DNA of 7,444 nt, taken from an uncultured Faecalibacterium sp. GTDB taxonomy: Bacteria; Bacillota; Clostridia; Oscillospirales; Ruminococcaceae. Positions 1-5,690 of the stretch are shown here, one piece after another (within the stretch, counting starts at the first letter, position 1; every line of letters begins with the position of its first letter). The DNA lies in assembly GCA_900765705.1 (NCBI GenBank), contig CAAFSR010000136.1, forward strand, positions 1 through 7,444, read 5' to 3'. The translations under genes were made by a program, and so were the position numbers. The notes beneath the pieces are model-generated. The model saw nothing but the letters and a program-made list of their open reading frames with translations, did no database searches and was not told where the DNA came from.

Positions 1-45
1 CTGATCCGCGCCGAGGACGAGGGCGAGCAGATGAGCCTGCTTTGA
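1..45 (+). CDS. C-terminal end of an unidentified protein (partial)
   Basis: The reading frame is open from the first base and ends at TGA (43-45), giving the 14-residue tail LIRAEDEGEQMSLL. This is too short to identify the protein. I treat it as the real end of a gene because it runs co-directionally into the intergenic region before rlmH and uses codons like those of its neighbours. The last five residues, QMSLL, resemble the beta sliding-clamp binding consensus QL(S/D)LF, which often sits at the extreme C-terminus of DNA polymerases and repair proteins. That is only a hint, since a five-residue match arises easily by chance. Confidence 0.55.
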   Translation: MIRAEDEGEQMSLL

Positions 46-49
46 TGGC

Positions 50-162
50 AGGCAGCGGGGAGCTTTCCTTCGCAAATGAGCCCGGAACCCCCTGTTCCGC
101 CCCAGCGCTGCGCACCGGGGCCCCACTTCGCCGGAATTTGCTCAGGAAACTCCCCGCCGCCT
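50..162. repeat. 113-base element with long imperfect inverted-repeat ends
   Basis: The two ends pair over about 28 bases. A50-C53 pairs with G159-T162. Bases 55-62 and 64-68 pair with 145-157, giving 13 pairs interrupted only by a bulged C63. GCAAAT (72-77) pairs with ATTTGC (136-141). The only other defects are the 54/158 mismatch and a small internal loop. The interior can fold into two further hairpins: GGAAC/GTTCC (84-98) and GCCCC/GGGGC (99-121, with GCG/CGC inside). It begins 5 bases after the stop codon of the upstream gene. No U-tract follows it, so it is not an ordinary intrinsic terminator. It could be a small palindromic interspersed repeat (MITE-like) or a structured RNA; I recognise no named family. 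Confidence 0.6.
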
Positions 163-179
163 TTCCGGAACGTGAAGAT

Positions 180-215
180 GGGAAAACGAAGTGCCCGCAG
201 GCGCGCCGTTTTCCC
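180..215. other. Strong hairpin in the rlmH upstream region
   Basis: GGGAAAACG (180-188) is perfectly complementary to CGTTTTCCC (207-215). The 18-base interior can extend the fold with TGCC (192-195) pairing with GGCG (200-203), one pair being a G-U wobble, closed by a CGCA loop. The bases that follow (GAAAATAAAAG) contain no T-run on this strand, so it is not a typical terminator for the upstream gene. It may be a leader structure, or part of a composite repeat with the 50-162 element. Confidence 0.5.
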
Positions 216-241
216 GAAAATAAAAGAGCTTTTCCGCTGCT

Positions 242-272
242 ATTGTCAGAGCGAAGCGGAGACAATTTTAAA
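242..272 (+). promoter_or_regulatory. Possible rlmH promoter overlapped by an inverted repeat
   Basis: TTGTCA (243-248) and TTTAAA (267-272) are separated by 18 bases and could act as -35 and -10 elements, with a start near 279 and a leader of about 20 bases to the rlmH start codon. The -10 is a poor match (4 of 6). The -35 lies inside an inverted repeat ATTGTC (242-247) / GACAAT (261-266), whose exact centre is a mini-stem GC-GAA-GC (251-257). A competing pairing is CCGCT (234-238) with AGCGG (255-259). Transcription could instead come from the upstream gene. Confidence 0.3.
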
Positions 273-300
273 TCGTTGAGCCTGAAAAGAGGAAGCTGCA

Positions 301-786
301 ATGCAAAATATCGACCTGATCTGTGTGGGCAAGCTGAACGCCAAATATTTTGCCGAGGGTGTGGCAGAGTACCACAAGCGTCTGGCGGCCTTTGCCGCCT
401 TCCGCATCATTGAGCTGCCGGAGGAAAAGATCGAGGAGAAAAACGCCTCGGACGCTGTGGTGAAAAAGGCGCTGGATAAGGAGGGCAAAGCCATCCTTGC
501 CAATGTGCGCAAAGGGGCTGCCATCGTGGCCATGTGCATTGAGGGCAAGCAGATCTCTTCTGACGAGCTGGCGCAGTTTCTGGCGCAGCGCGCCGGCAGC
601 GGGGCAGGGGACGTGGCCTTTGTCATCGGCTCGTCCCACGGCCTGTCCGATGAGGTGAAAAAGGCTGCTGCGCTCAAATTCAGCATGGGACGCATCACCA
701 TGCCGCATCAGCTGGCACGGCTGGTGCTGACCGAGCAGATCTACCGCGCCTGCACCATCAATGCAGGCATGAAATATCACAAGTAA
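301..786 (+). CDS. rlmH: RlmH, 23S rRNA (pseudouridine-1915-N3)-methyltransferase
   Basis: This 161-residue protein matches the whole length of the RlmH/YbeA family (about 155-160 residues). RlmH is a SPOUT-class, trefoil-knot methyltransferase. It acts as a homodimer on assembled 70S ribosomes, transferring a methyl group from S-adenosylmethionine to N3 of pseudouridine 1915 in helix 69 of 23S rRNA. Visible family marks are the knot/SAM-binding stretch FVIGSSHG (107-114), the segment MPHQLARLVLTEQIYRA (134-150), and the C-terminal YHK (159-161), equivalent to the usual YHR/YHK end. The start is set by AGAGGA (288-293), 7 bases before ATG. The gene is cytoplasmic housekeeping and appears monocistronic: a terminator follows within 25 bases. 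Family assignment is secure; only the promoter is uncertain. Confidence 0.96.
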   Translation: MQNIDLICVGKLNAKYFAEGVAEYHKRLAAFAAFRIIELPEEKIEEKNASDAVVKKALDKEGKAILANVRKGAAIVAMCIEGKQISSDELAQFLAQRAGSGAGDVAFVIGSSHGLSDEVKKAAALKFSMGRITMPHQLARLVLTEQIYRACTINAGMKYHK

Positions 787-809
787 GGGCAAGAGCTGTT
801 TGTCATTCT

Positions 810-851
810 GGGCTTCCGGAGCGTCTGCGGACATTCCGGAGGCCCATTTTT
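810..851 (+). terminator. Intrinsic terminator after rlmH
   Basis: GGGCTTCCGG (810-819) pairs with CCGGAGGCCC (836-845) over 10 bp, with one G-U wobble. The 16-base loop contains GTC/GAC, which can close a small inner stem. A T5 tract (847-851) follows after one A. It separates rlmH from the sensor genes downstream. Confidence 0.85.
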
Positions 852-883
852 ACAGAAAAAATGCTGTGGAAGCAATTTCCATC

Positions 884-912
884 TTTTCTTTTTGGGCTGC
901 TTTTATTATACT
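884..912 (+). promoter_or_regulatory. Candidate promoter for the lipoprotein-kinase pair
   Basis: TATACT (907-912) is a good -10 (5 of 6). The best-spaced -35, TTTTCT (884-889, 17-base spacer), is weak. The start would lie near 919, about 50 bases before the lipoprotein start codon. A second AT-rich hexamer, TAAAAT (940-945), has no recognisable -35. The weak -35 would fit a promoter needing an activator, but the sequence alone cannot show that. Confidence 0.35.
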
Positions 913-968
913 GGTATCCTGGAGCAGTGTGCTGCCCGATAAAATAAAAAACAATGGATGGGAAAACC

Positions 969-1805
969 ATGAAACAACACAGAAGAGGGCTGCGGCTGAC
1001 GGCCTGCCTGCTGATGCTGACAATGTGTGCAGCGCTGCTTTGCAGCTGCCGCAGCACCGGAAAAGCCGATAGTGACCATACCGCAATGCCGGTCATTGTG
1101 GTGGGCAGTGATTACTACCCGCCCTTCAACTATGTGGGCACGGACGGCGCGCCCACCGGCATTGACGTGGAGCTGGCCACCGAGGCCTTCCGGCGGCTGG
1201 GCTGCCGCGCAAAATTTGTGACCATTGAGTGGGAAAAGAAGAAGGAGCTTGTGGAAAACGGCACCATCGACTGCATCTGGGGCAGCTTTTCCATGGATGG
1301 CCGCGAAGAGGAGTACCAATGGGCAGGGCCGTATATGTACAGCCGTCAGGTGGTGGCCGTGCGCACCGACAGCGATATCTACACCCTGCAGGATCTGACC
1401 GACAAGGTGGTGGCGGTGCAGTCCACCACAAAGCCGGAGGAGCTGTTCCTGCACGCAGAACAGAACGGCCTGCCCCGGCTGCGCAGGCTGTATTCTTTGC
1501 AGAACCGGGACCTGATCTATACCAGCCTTATCAAGGGCTATGCAGACGCTCTGGCCGCCCACGAAAGTGCCATAAGGCAGTTCATGAAGGACTACAGCGT
1601 GGAATACCGCATTCTGGCCGAGCCGCTGATGACGGCGCAGCTGGGTGTAGCCTTCAGCAAGACGCGCAGCGATGAGCTGCCGCAGCAGCTGACGGAGGTG
1701 TTCCGGGAAATGCTGGCAGACGGCACCGTCCGGCAGATCGTAGGCAGCTATCTGGATGACCCCGGGCACTATCTGGACGGACTGGAGGACAGCACCCATG
1801 CGTGA
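969..1805 (+). CDS. Solute-binding lipoprotein, amino-acid-binding (SBP_bac_3/PBPb) family, probable sensor partner
   Basis: From ATG 969 this is a 278-residue exported lipoprotein. It has a basic n-region (MKQHRRGLR), a hydrophobic stretch (10-26) and a lipobox LCSC with the lipidated Cys at 27. The mature part is a family 3 periplasmic-binding-type Venus flytrap: PPFNYV (51-56), GIDVELATEAF (64-74), DCIWGSFS (101-108), the carboxylate-binding Arg candidate R112, and GYADALAAHE (190-199). I prefer 969 to the in-frame ATG 954 because GGATGGGA (956-963) precedes it at a suitable distance and the signal peptide is then normal; 954 has no ribosome site. No ABC permease or ATPase gene is adjacent. 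The stop codon overlaps the start of a sensor kinase by 8 bases, so it probably presents ligand to that kinase. The ligand is unknown: the usual alpha-amino-binding Asp near the second hinge strand appears to be H198, so a standard amino acid is not assured. Confidence 0.88.
   Translation: MKQHRRGLRLTACLLMLTMCAALLCSCRSTGKADSDHTAMPVIVVGSDYYPPFNYVGTDGAPTGIDVELATEAFRRLGCRAKFVTIEWEKKKELVENGTIDCIWGSFSMDGREEEYQWAGPYMYSRQVVAVRTDSDIYTLQDLTDKVVAVQSTTKPEELFLHAEQNGLPRLRRLYSLQNRDLIYTSLIKGYADALAAHESAIRQFMKDYSVEYRILAEPLMTAQLGVAFSKTRSDELPQQLTEVFREMLADGTVRQIVGSYLDDPGHYLDGLEDSTHA
1784..1789 (+). promoter_or_regulatory. Ribosome binding site of the kinase inside the lipoprotein gene
   Basis: GGAGGA lies 8 bases before ATG 1798, within the last codons of the lipoprotein gene. 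It fixes the kinase start at 1798 rather than at the in-frame ATG 1810. With the ATGCGTGA stop/start overlap it implies coupled translation of the two proteins. Confidence 0.8.
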
Positions 1806-4005
1806 CGGAATGGAAAAAGGACAGCGGGCCGTTAACCTGAAGCAGTATATTCTGTTCTGCGTGCTTGCAGGCGTGCTGCTGCTGGGCGGCGTGCTGGGGC
1901 TTTCGGCACGCAGCGACCTGCAGAACGCGGAGCAGCAGTTTGAGGATACCATCAGCTATGTCAAGGAGCAGTGCACCGGCTACGATAACCTGAGCCTTGC
2001 CTCCCAGACCAAAAGCCTGATGCGCATGATGGAAAACGCCCAGCATCTGAGCGACGAGATCGCCCACGACCGGCAGGACGCCCCTGCGCGGGCGCTGGAT
2101 AACGCCGCCATGGCGGAATATCTGCGGGACTACACCCTCAGCGGCGCACTGGTGCTTTCATCCGAGGGCAAAATTTTGTGCGCAGCTTCGCAGGATGGCC
2201 GGACGGATGACCCGCAGGTCAGGGAACAGATGGAAGCGGAGCTGGCGGCTTCTGTTGTGCCGGGGGTGGCCGGCCACCCCCAGCAGGTCTACGCCGGGCG
2301 GACGGAAGAGGCGGACGGCGCCTATGTGGACGCCGCCGTCTGCGCCCGCAAGGACGGAGACGGGTTGATCGTGGTGTACTACTGCACCACGGCAGAATAT
2401 GTGCGCAATTACAGCCTTTCTTACCAGAACTGCGTACAGGGCTATAACCCCGCCGTGGACGGCACGATCGTGGTGACCCGGGGCGACCAGATCGTGGCCA
2501 GCAACAACAAGGCCTTGCTGGACACTGCGGTGGACGATAACCCCACCCTTTCTGCCCTGAAAGCCCGCAGCGCCGACGGCGGCATGATCCATGTGCGCAG
2601 CGGCAGCACCGGGCGGCAGTACGCCTACGGCATCGTGGGGCAGGGGCGCAGCTTTTACATCTATGTCTACCGCCCGGAGCAGGAGGTCTATGTTTCCACC
2701 ATGCGCAACATGAGCATGGCGGCATTCAGCTTTATGGTCGTTCTGTTCCTGCTGCAGCTGCTGCGCGGCAAGACCGACCGACGCTACCGCGAGCAGCGGC
2801 TGCGCCGGGAACAGGAATATCAGGAGAGCCTTAAGGCCGCCGCGCTGAAGGCCGAGAGCGCAAACCTTGCCAAGACCGAGTTTTTGCAGCGCATGAGCCA
2901 CGATATCCGCACCCCCATCAACGGCATCCGGGGCATGGTGGAGATCGGTGACCGCTGCCCGCAGGATATGGCACGGCAGGCCGACTGCCGCAAAAAGATC
3001 TGGGAGGCATCCACCCTGCTGCTGGAGCTGGTGAATGAGGTGCTGGACATGGGCAAGCTGGAATCCGGCGAGATCGTGCTGGAAAGTGTGCCCTTTGACC
3101 TGCCGGAGCTGCTGCGTGAGATCACGGACGTGCTGGAAAAACAGGCGGCGGAGCGCGGTATTGCCCTGTACTGTGAGTACAGCAGGCTGCCGCATCCATG
3201 GCTGGTGGGCAGTCCGCTGCACATCAAGCGGTTGCTGATGAATGTGCTCAGCAACGCCATCAAATATAACCGGGACAAGGGCCGGGTGATGCTGGATTGC
3301 TTTGAGCTGAGCTGTACCGGGGACGAGGTGCAGATCTGCTTTGTCTGCGCGGATACCGGCATCGGCATGAGCGAAGAATTCCAGAAGCGGATGTTCGAGC
3401 CCTTTACGCAGGAAAACGCCGGCGCACGCTCGGTATACGGCGGCACCGGCCTTGGGATGTCCATTACCAAAAGCCTTGTGGATAAGATCGGCGGCACCAT
3501 CGGGGTGGAAAGCCGGCAGGGCGTGGGCACCACCTACACCATCACCCTGCCGTTTGGCATTGCAAGCACCAAGGCTGCAGAGCCGGAGCCGCAGCAGGCG
3601 GACCTTACTGTGCTGCAGGGGCGGCGGCTGCTGCTGGCCGAGGATAACGCCCTGAACATGGAGATCATGGAGTTTTTGTTGACCGAGGTAGGGGTAAAGG
3701 TGACCAAGGCCACCGACGGGCAGCAGGCAGTGGAAGCCTTTACGGCCTCGCCGCCGGGCGGCTTTGACGCCATTCTGATGGACGTGATGATGCCGGTGCG
3801 GGACGGCCACGAGGCCACCCGCGCCATCCGCGCCATGGACCGTCCGGACGCAAAGACCATCCCTATCTTTGCCATGACGGCCAACGCCTTTGTGGAGGAT
3901 CGCTGCAAGGCGCTGCAGGCCGGCATGAACGAGCATCTGGCCAAGCCCATCGACCCGGATACGCTGTACCGCCTGCTGGTAAAATACCTGACAAAGCGCA
4001 GCTGA
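1798..4005 (+). CDS. Hybrid sensor histidine kinase with Cache-like sensor and C-terminal receiver domain
   Basis: A 735-residue membrane kinase. Its order is membrane segment 1 (about 16-35), an extracellular region (36-304) and membrane segment 2 (about 307-322). A charged coiled linker (324-360) leads to HisKA with phospho-acceptor H368 in MSHDIRTPING. The HATPase_c domain shows N-box N482/N486, G1 box DTGIG (519-523), F-box FEPF (533-536) and G2 box GGTGLGM (548-554). The receiver domain (about 609-730) shows acidic pocket E615/D616, phospho-acceptor D662, T694 and K716. All catalytic residues are present. The extracellular part looks like a double-Cache fold (for example DGTIVVTRGDQIVASN, 221-236), by pattern only. 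There is no HPt and no DNA-binding domain, so the phosphoryl group must pass to a partner encoded elsewhere. The receiver has MPVRDG where MPxMDG is usual. Coupling with the upstream binding lipoprotein suggests a two-protein receptor. No strong terminator follows. Confidence 0.93.
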   Translation: MRDGMEKGQRAVNLKQYILFCVLAGVLLLGGVLGLSARSDLQNAEQQFEDTISYVKEQCTGYDNLSLASQTKSLMRMMENAQHLSDEIAHDRQDAPARALDNAAMAEYLRDYTLSGALVLSSEGKILCAASQDGRTDDPQVREQMEAELAASVVPGVAGHPQQVYAGRTEEADGAYVDAAVCARKDGDGLIVVYYCTTAEYVRNYSLSYQNCVQGYNPAVDGTIVVTRGDQIVASNNKALLDTAVDDNPTLSALKARSADGGMIHVRSGSTGRQYAYGIVGQGRSFYIYVYRPEQEVYVSTMRNMSMAAFSFMVVLFLLQLLRGKTDRRYREQRLRREQEYQESLKAAALKAESANLAKTEFLQRMSHDIRTPINGIRGMVEIGDRCPQDMARQADCRKKIWEASTLLLELVNEVLDMGKLESGEIVLESVPFDLPELLREITDVLEKQAAERGIALYCEYSRLPHPWLVGSPLHIKRLLMNVLSNAIKYNRDKGRVMLDCFELSCTGDEVQICFVCADTGIGMSEEFQKRMFEPFTQENAGARSVYGGTGLGMSITKSLVDKIGGTIGVESRQGVGTTYTITLPFGIASTKAAEPEPQQADLTVLQGRRLLLAEDNALNMEIMEFLLTEVGVKVTKATDGQQAVEAFTASPPGGFDAILMDVMMPVRDGHEATRAIRAMDRPDAKTIPIFAMTANAFVEDRCKALQAGMNEHLAKPIDPDTLYRLLVKYLTKRS

Positions 4006-4019
4006 ACCGCCTGACGGGC

Positions 4020-4048
4020 TTTACAAGCGGGGCAAAACATGGTACAGT
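4020..4048 (+). promoter_or_regulatory. Probable glyS promoter, extended -10 type
   Basis: TTTACA (4020-4025, 5 of 6) and TACAGT (4043-4048, 4 of 6) are spaced by exactly 17 bases. A TGG (4040-4042) just before the second hexamer makes a TGn extended -10. Transcription would start near 4055, leaving a leader of about 105 bases before glyS. It begins only 14 bases after the kinase stop codon. Confidence 0.6.
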
Positions 4049-4059
4049 AAATATACTGT
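4044..4059. promoter_or_regulatory. Palindrome over the glyS -10 region (candidate operator)
   Basis: ACAGTA (4044-4049) and TACTGT (4054-4059) form a perfect inverted repeat with an AATA spacer. It covers the -10 and the likely transcription start. Its position suits a repressor site, but I cannot match it to a known regulator, and AT-rich promoter sequence produces such symmetry by chance fairly often. Confidence 0.35.
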
Positions 4060-4104
4060 GCTTGCGCAAGCCGGAAGCACGCCCGGCGGTGGGAAAGCCG
4101 CCGG
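4060..4104 (+). other. Hairpins in the glyS leader
   Basis: Two adjacent symmetric elements lie in the predicted 5' leader. GCTTGCGCAAGC (4060-4071) is a perfect 12-base palindrome. CCGGCGG (4083-4089) pairs perfectly with CCGCCGG (4098-4104) around a purine-rich loop. No U-tract follows, so neither is a terminator. I do not see the T-box consensus (AGGGTGGNACCGCG-like) or a specifier hairpin, although tRNA synthetase leaders in this phylum often carry them. Confidence 0.4.
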
Positions 4105-4159
4105 CACACAACACGATACGACACGGCAAACCAGCCGCGGACGGAAAGGATGTACTACA

Positions 4160-5581
4160 ATGGAACAGAGCGAAAAGACCCTTGACATGATCGTCAATCT
4201 CTGCAAGAACCGTGGTTATGTGTTCCCCGGTTCCGAGATCTACGGCGGTCTGGCCAACAGCTGGGACTACGGCCCCCTTGGCGTGGAGTTCAAGAACAAC
4301 GTCAAAAAGGCATGGCTGAAAAAGTTTGTGCAGGAAAGCCCCTATAACGTGGGTTTGGATGCTGCCATCATCATGAACCCGCAGACCTGGGTGACCACCG
4401 GCCATGTGTCCAGCTTCTCGGACCCCCTGCTGGACTGCCGCGCCTGTAAGGCACGCCACCGCGCCGACAAGCTGATCGGTGAGGAGCACCCCGAGGTAAA
4501 CGTGGACGCCATGAGCTTTGACGAGATGGATGCTTTCATCGCAGAGCACGAGGATATCGTCTGCCCTGTGTGCGGCAAGCACGATTTTACCCCCATCCGC
4601 AAGTTCAACCTGATGTTCAAGACCGCCATCGGCGTGACCGAAGATAGCTCCTCCACCTGCTATCTGCGTCCCGAGACTGCACAGGGCATCTTTGTCAACT
4701 TTGCCAACATCCAGCGCACCACCCGCCGCAAGCTGCCCTTCGGCGTGTGTCAGGTGGGCAAGGCTTTCCGCAACGAGATCACCCCGGGCAACTTCACCTT
4801 CCGCACCCGCGAGTTCGAGCAGATGGAGTGCGAGTTCTTCTGCAAGCCCGGCACCGATCTGGAGTGGTTCGCCTACTGGAAGGACTACTGCGAGAACTGG
4901 CTGCTGACCCTTGGCATCAAAAAGGAGCACCTGCGCCTGCGTGACCACGAGCCCGCAGAGCTGGCCTTCTACAGCCGCGCTACCACCGATATCGAGTACG
5001 CCTTCCCGTTCACCGACTGGGGCGAGCTGTGGGGCATTGCAGACCGTACCAACTACGACCTGACCCGCCATCAGGAGGCCTCCGGCAAGAGCCTGGAGTA
5101 CTTCGACAGCGAGACCAACGAGCACTACATCCCCTACGTCATCGAGCCCTCTCTGGGCTGCGACCGTGTGGCGCTGGCTTTCCTGTGCGAGGCCTACGAC
5201 GAGGAGCACCTGACCGACAGCAAGGGCAAGGAGGATATCCGCACTGTGCTGCGCCTGCATCCGGCTCTGGCTCCCTACAAGTGCGCCGTGCTGCCCCTGA
5301 GCAAGAAGCTGGGCGAGAAGGCCATGGAAATCCGCAACGAGCTGAGCAAGTACTTCATGGTGGATTACGACGATACCGGTTCTATCGGCAAGCGTTACCG
5401 CCGCGAGGACGAGATCGGCACCCCGTACTGCATCACCGTGGACTTTGACACGGTGGGCGACGAGACTAAGGGCATTGCTGCCGACAACTGCGTTACCGTG
5501 CGTGACCGCGACACCATGGAGCAGGTGCGTATGCCCATCAGCGAGCTGAAGAGCTACATCGAGAGCAAGATCGAGTTCTAA
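4160..5581 (+). CDS. glyS: Glycine--tRNA ligase, dimeric (alpha2) type
   Basis: A 473-residue class II aminoacyl-tRNA synthetase that charges tRNA-Gly with glycine using ATP in the cytoplasm. It is the single-polypeptide homodimeric form (also called glyQS), not the GlyQ/GlyS tetramer. Marks: N-terminal YGGLANSWDYGPLGVE (28-43); two CxxC pairs, C93/C96 and C135/C138, in the insertion domain, probably a zinc site; RPETAQG (170-176); motif 2 from FRNEI (203-207) through FRTREFEQME (214-223); motif 3 EPSLGCDR (329-336, Arg 336); and a C-terminal anticodon-binding domain (about 366-470) including LSKKLGEKA. Length suits the family. ATG 4160 is chosen because GGAAAGGA (4143-4150) sits 9 bases upstream; the longer frame from 4058 adds a tail encoded by leader hairpins. 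It has its own promoter and shares a terminator with convergent hisS. Confidence 0.97.
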   Translation: MEQSEKTLDMIVNLCKNRGYVFPGSEIYGGLANSWDYGPLGVEFKNNVKKAWLKKFVQESPYNVGLDAAIIMNPQTWVTTGHVSSFSDPLLDCRACKARHRADKLIGEEHPEVNVDAMSFDEMDAFIAEHEDIVCPVCGKHDFTPIRKFNLMFKTAIGVTEDSSSTCYLRPETAQGIFVNFANIQRTTRRKLPFGVCQVGKAFRNEITPGNFTFRTREFEQMECEFFCKPGTDLEWFAYWKDYCENWLLTLGIKKEHLRLRDHEPAELAFYSRATTDIEYAFPFTDWGELWGIADRTNYDLTRHQEASGKSLEYFDSETNEHYIPYVIEPSLGCDRVALAFLCEAYDEEHLTDSKGKEDIRTVLRLHPALAPYKCAVLPLSKKLGEKAMEIRNELSKYFMVDYDDTGSIGKRYRREDEIGTPYCITVDFDTVGDETKGIAADNCVTVRDRDTMEQVRMPISELKSYIESKIEF

Positions 5582-5598
5582 AAAATACACTATCATGC

Positions 5599-5640
5599 AA
5601 AAAAGCAGCCCCGCCGGAATGCTCCGGCGGGGCTGCTTTT
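5599..5640. terminator. Bidirectional intrinsic terminator between glyS and hisS
   Basis: Bases 5601-5618 are perfectly complementary to 5623-5640 (18 bp) around an ATGC loop. The plus strand ends in TTTT. The minus strand has T6 from the A-run at 5599-5604. It can therefore stop transcripts from both convergent synthetase genes. Confidence 0.95.
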
Positions 5641-5690
5641 CTATATCATGATGGCTGAGCCACAAAATCTAAAATCGTCAGGCGGGCAGT

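Noticed and set aside
85..97. LexA-like site GAAC-N5-GTTC
   Set aside because: The Firmicute SOS box needs a 4-base spacer. Here it is 5, and the bases form a hairpin within the 50-162 element.
178..279. Possible small basic peptide (33 codons, beginning MGKRSARRR) before rlmH
   Set aside because: No convincing ribosome site. Its codons lie across the 180-215 hairpin and the 242-266 inverted repeat, which explain the sequence better.
42..413. Frame starting with TTG at 42 and running into rlmH
   Set aside because: It overlaps rlmH out of frame, has no ribosome site and covers the structured intergenic DNA.
906..1952. Minus-strand open frame opposite the binding lipoprotein
   Set aside because: Shadow frame crossing the lipoprotein/kinase junction. 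It has no motif, while the plus-strand frame has a signal peptide and family motifs.
2158..3936. Long minus-strand open frame (592 codons) opposite the kinase gene
   Set aside because: It mirrors the GC-rich codons of a kinase whose domains are unmistakable. Its product is low-complexity, rich in His, Gln and Ala, with no recognisable domain or ribosome site.
4006..4019. Possible weak terminator right after the kinase gene
   Set aside because: Only broken 3-bp pairings around CCG/CGG can be drawn and there are just three T's, so I do not call it.
3863..5665. Long minus-strand open frame (600 codons) opposite glyS
   Set aside because: Shadow of glyS. It crosses the terminator and the glyS promoter and shows no domain.
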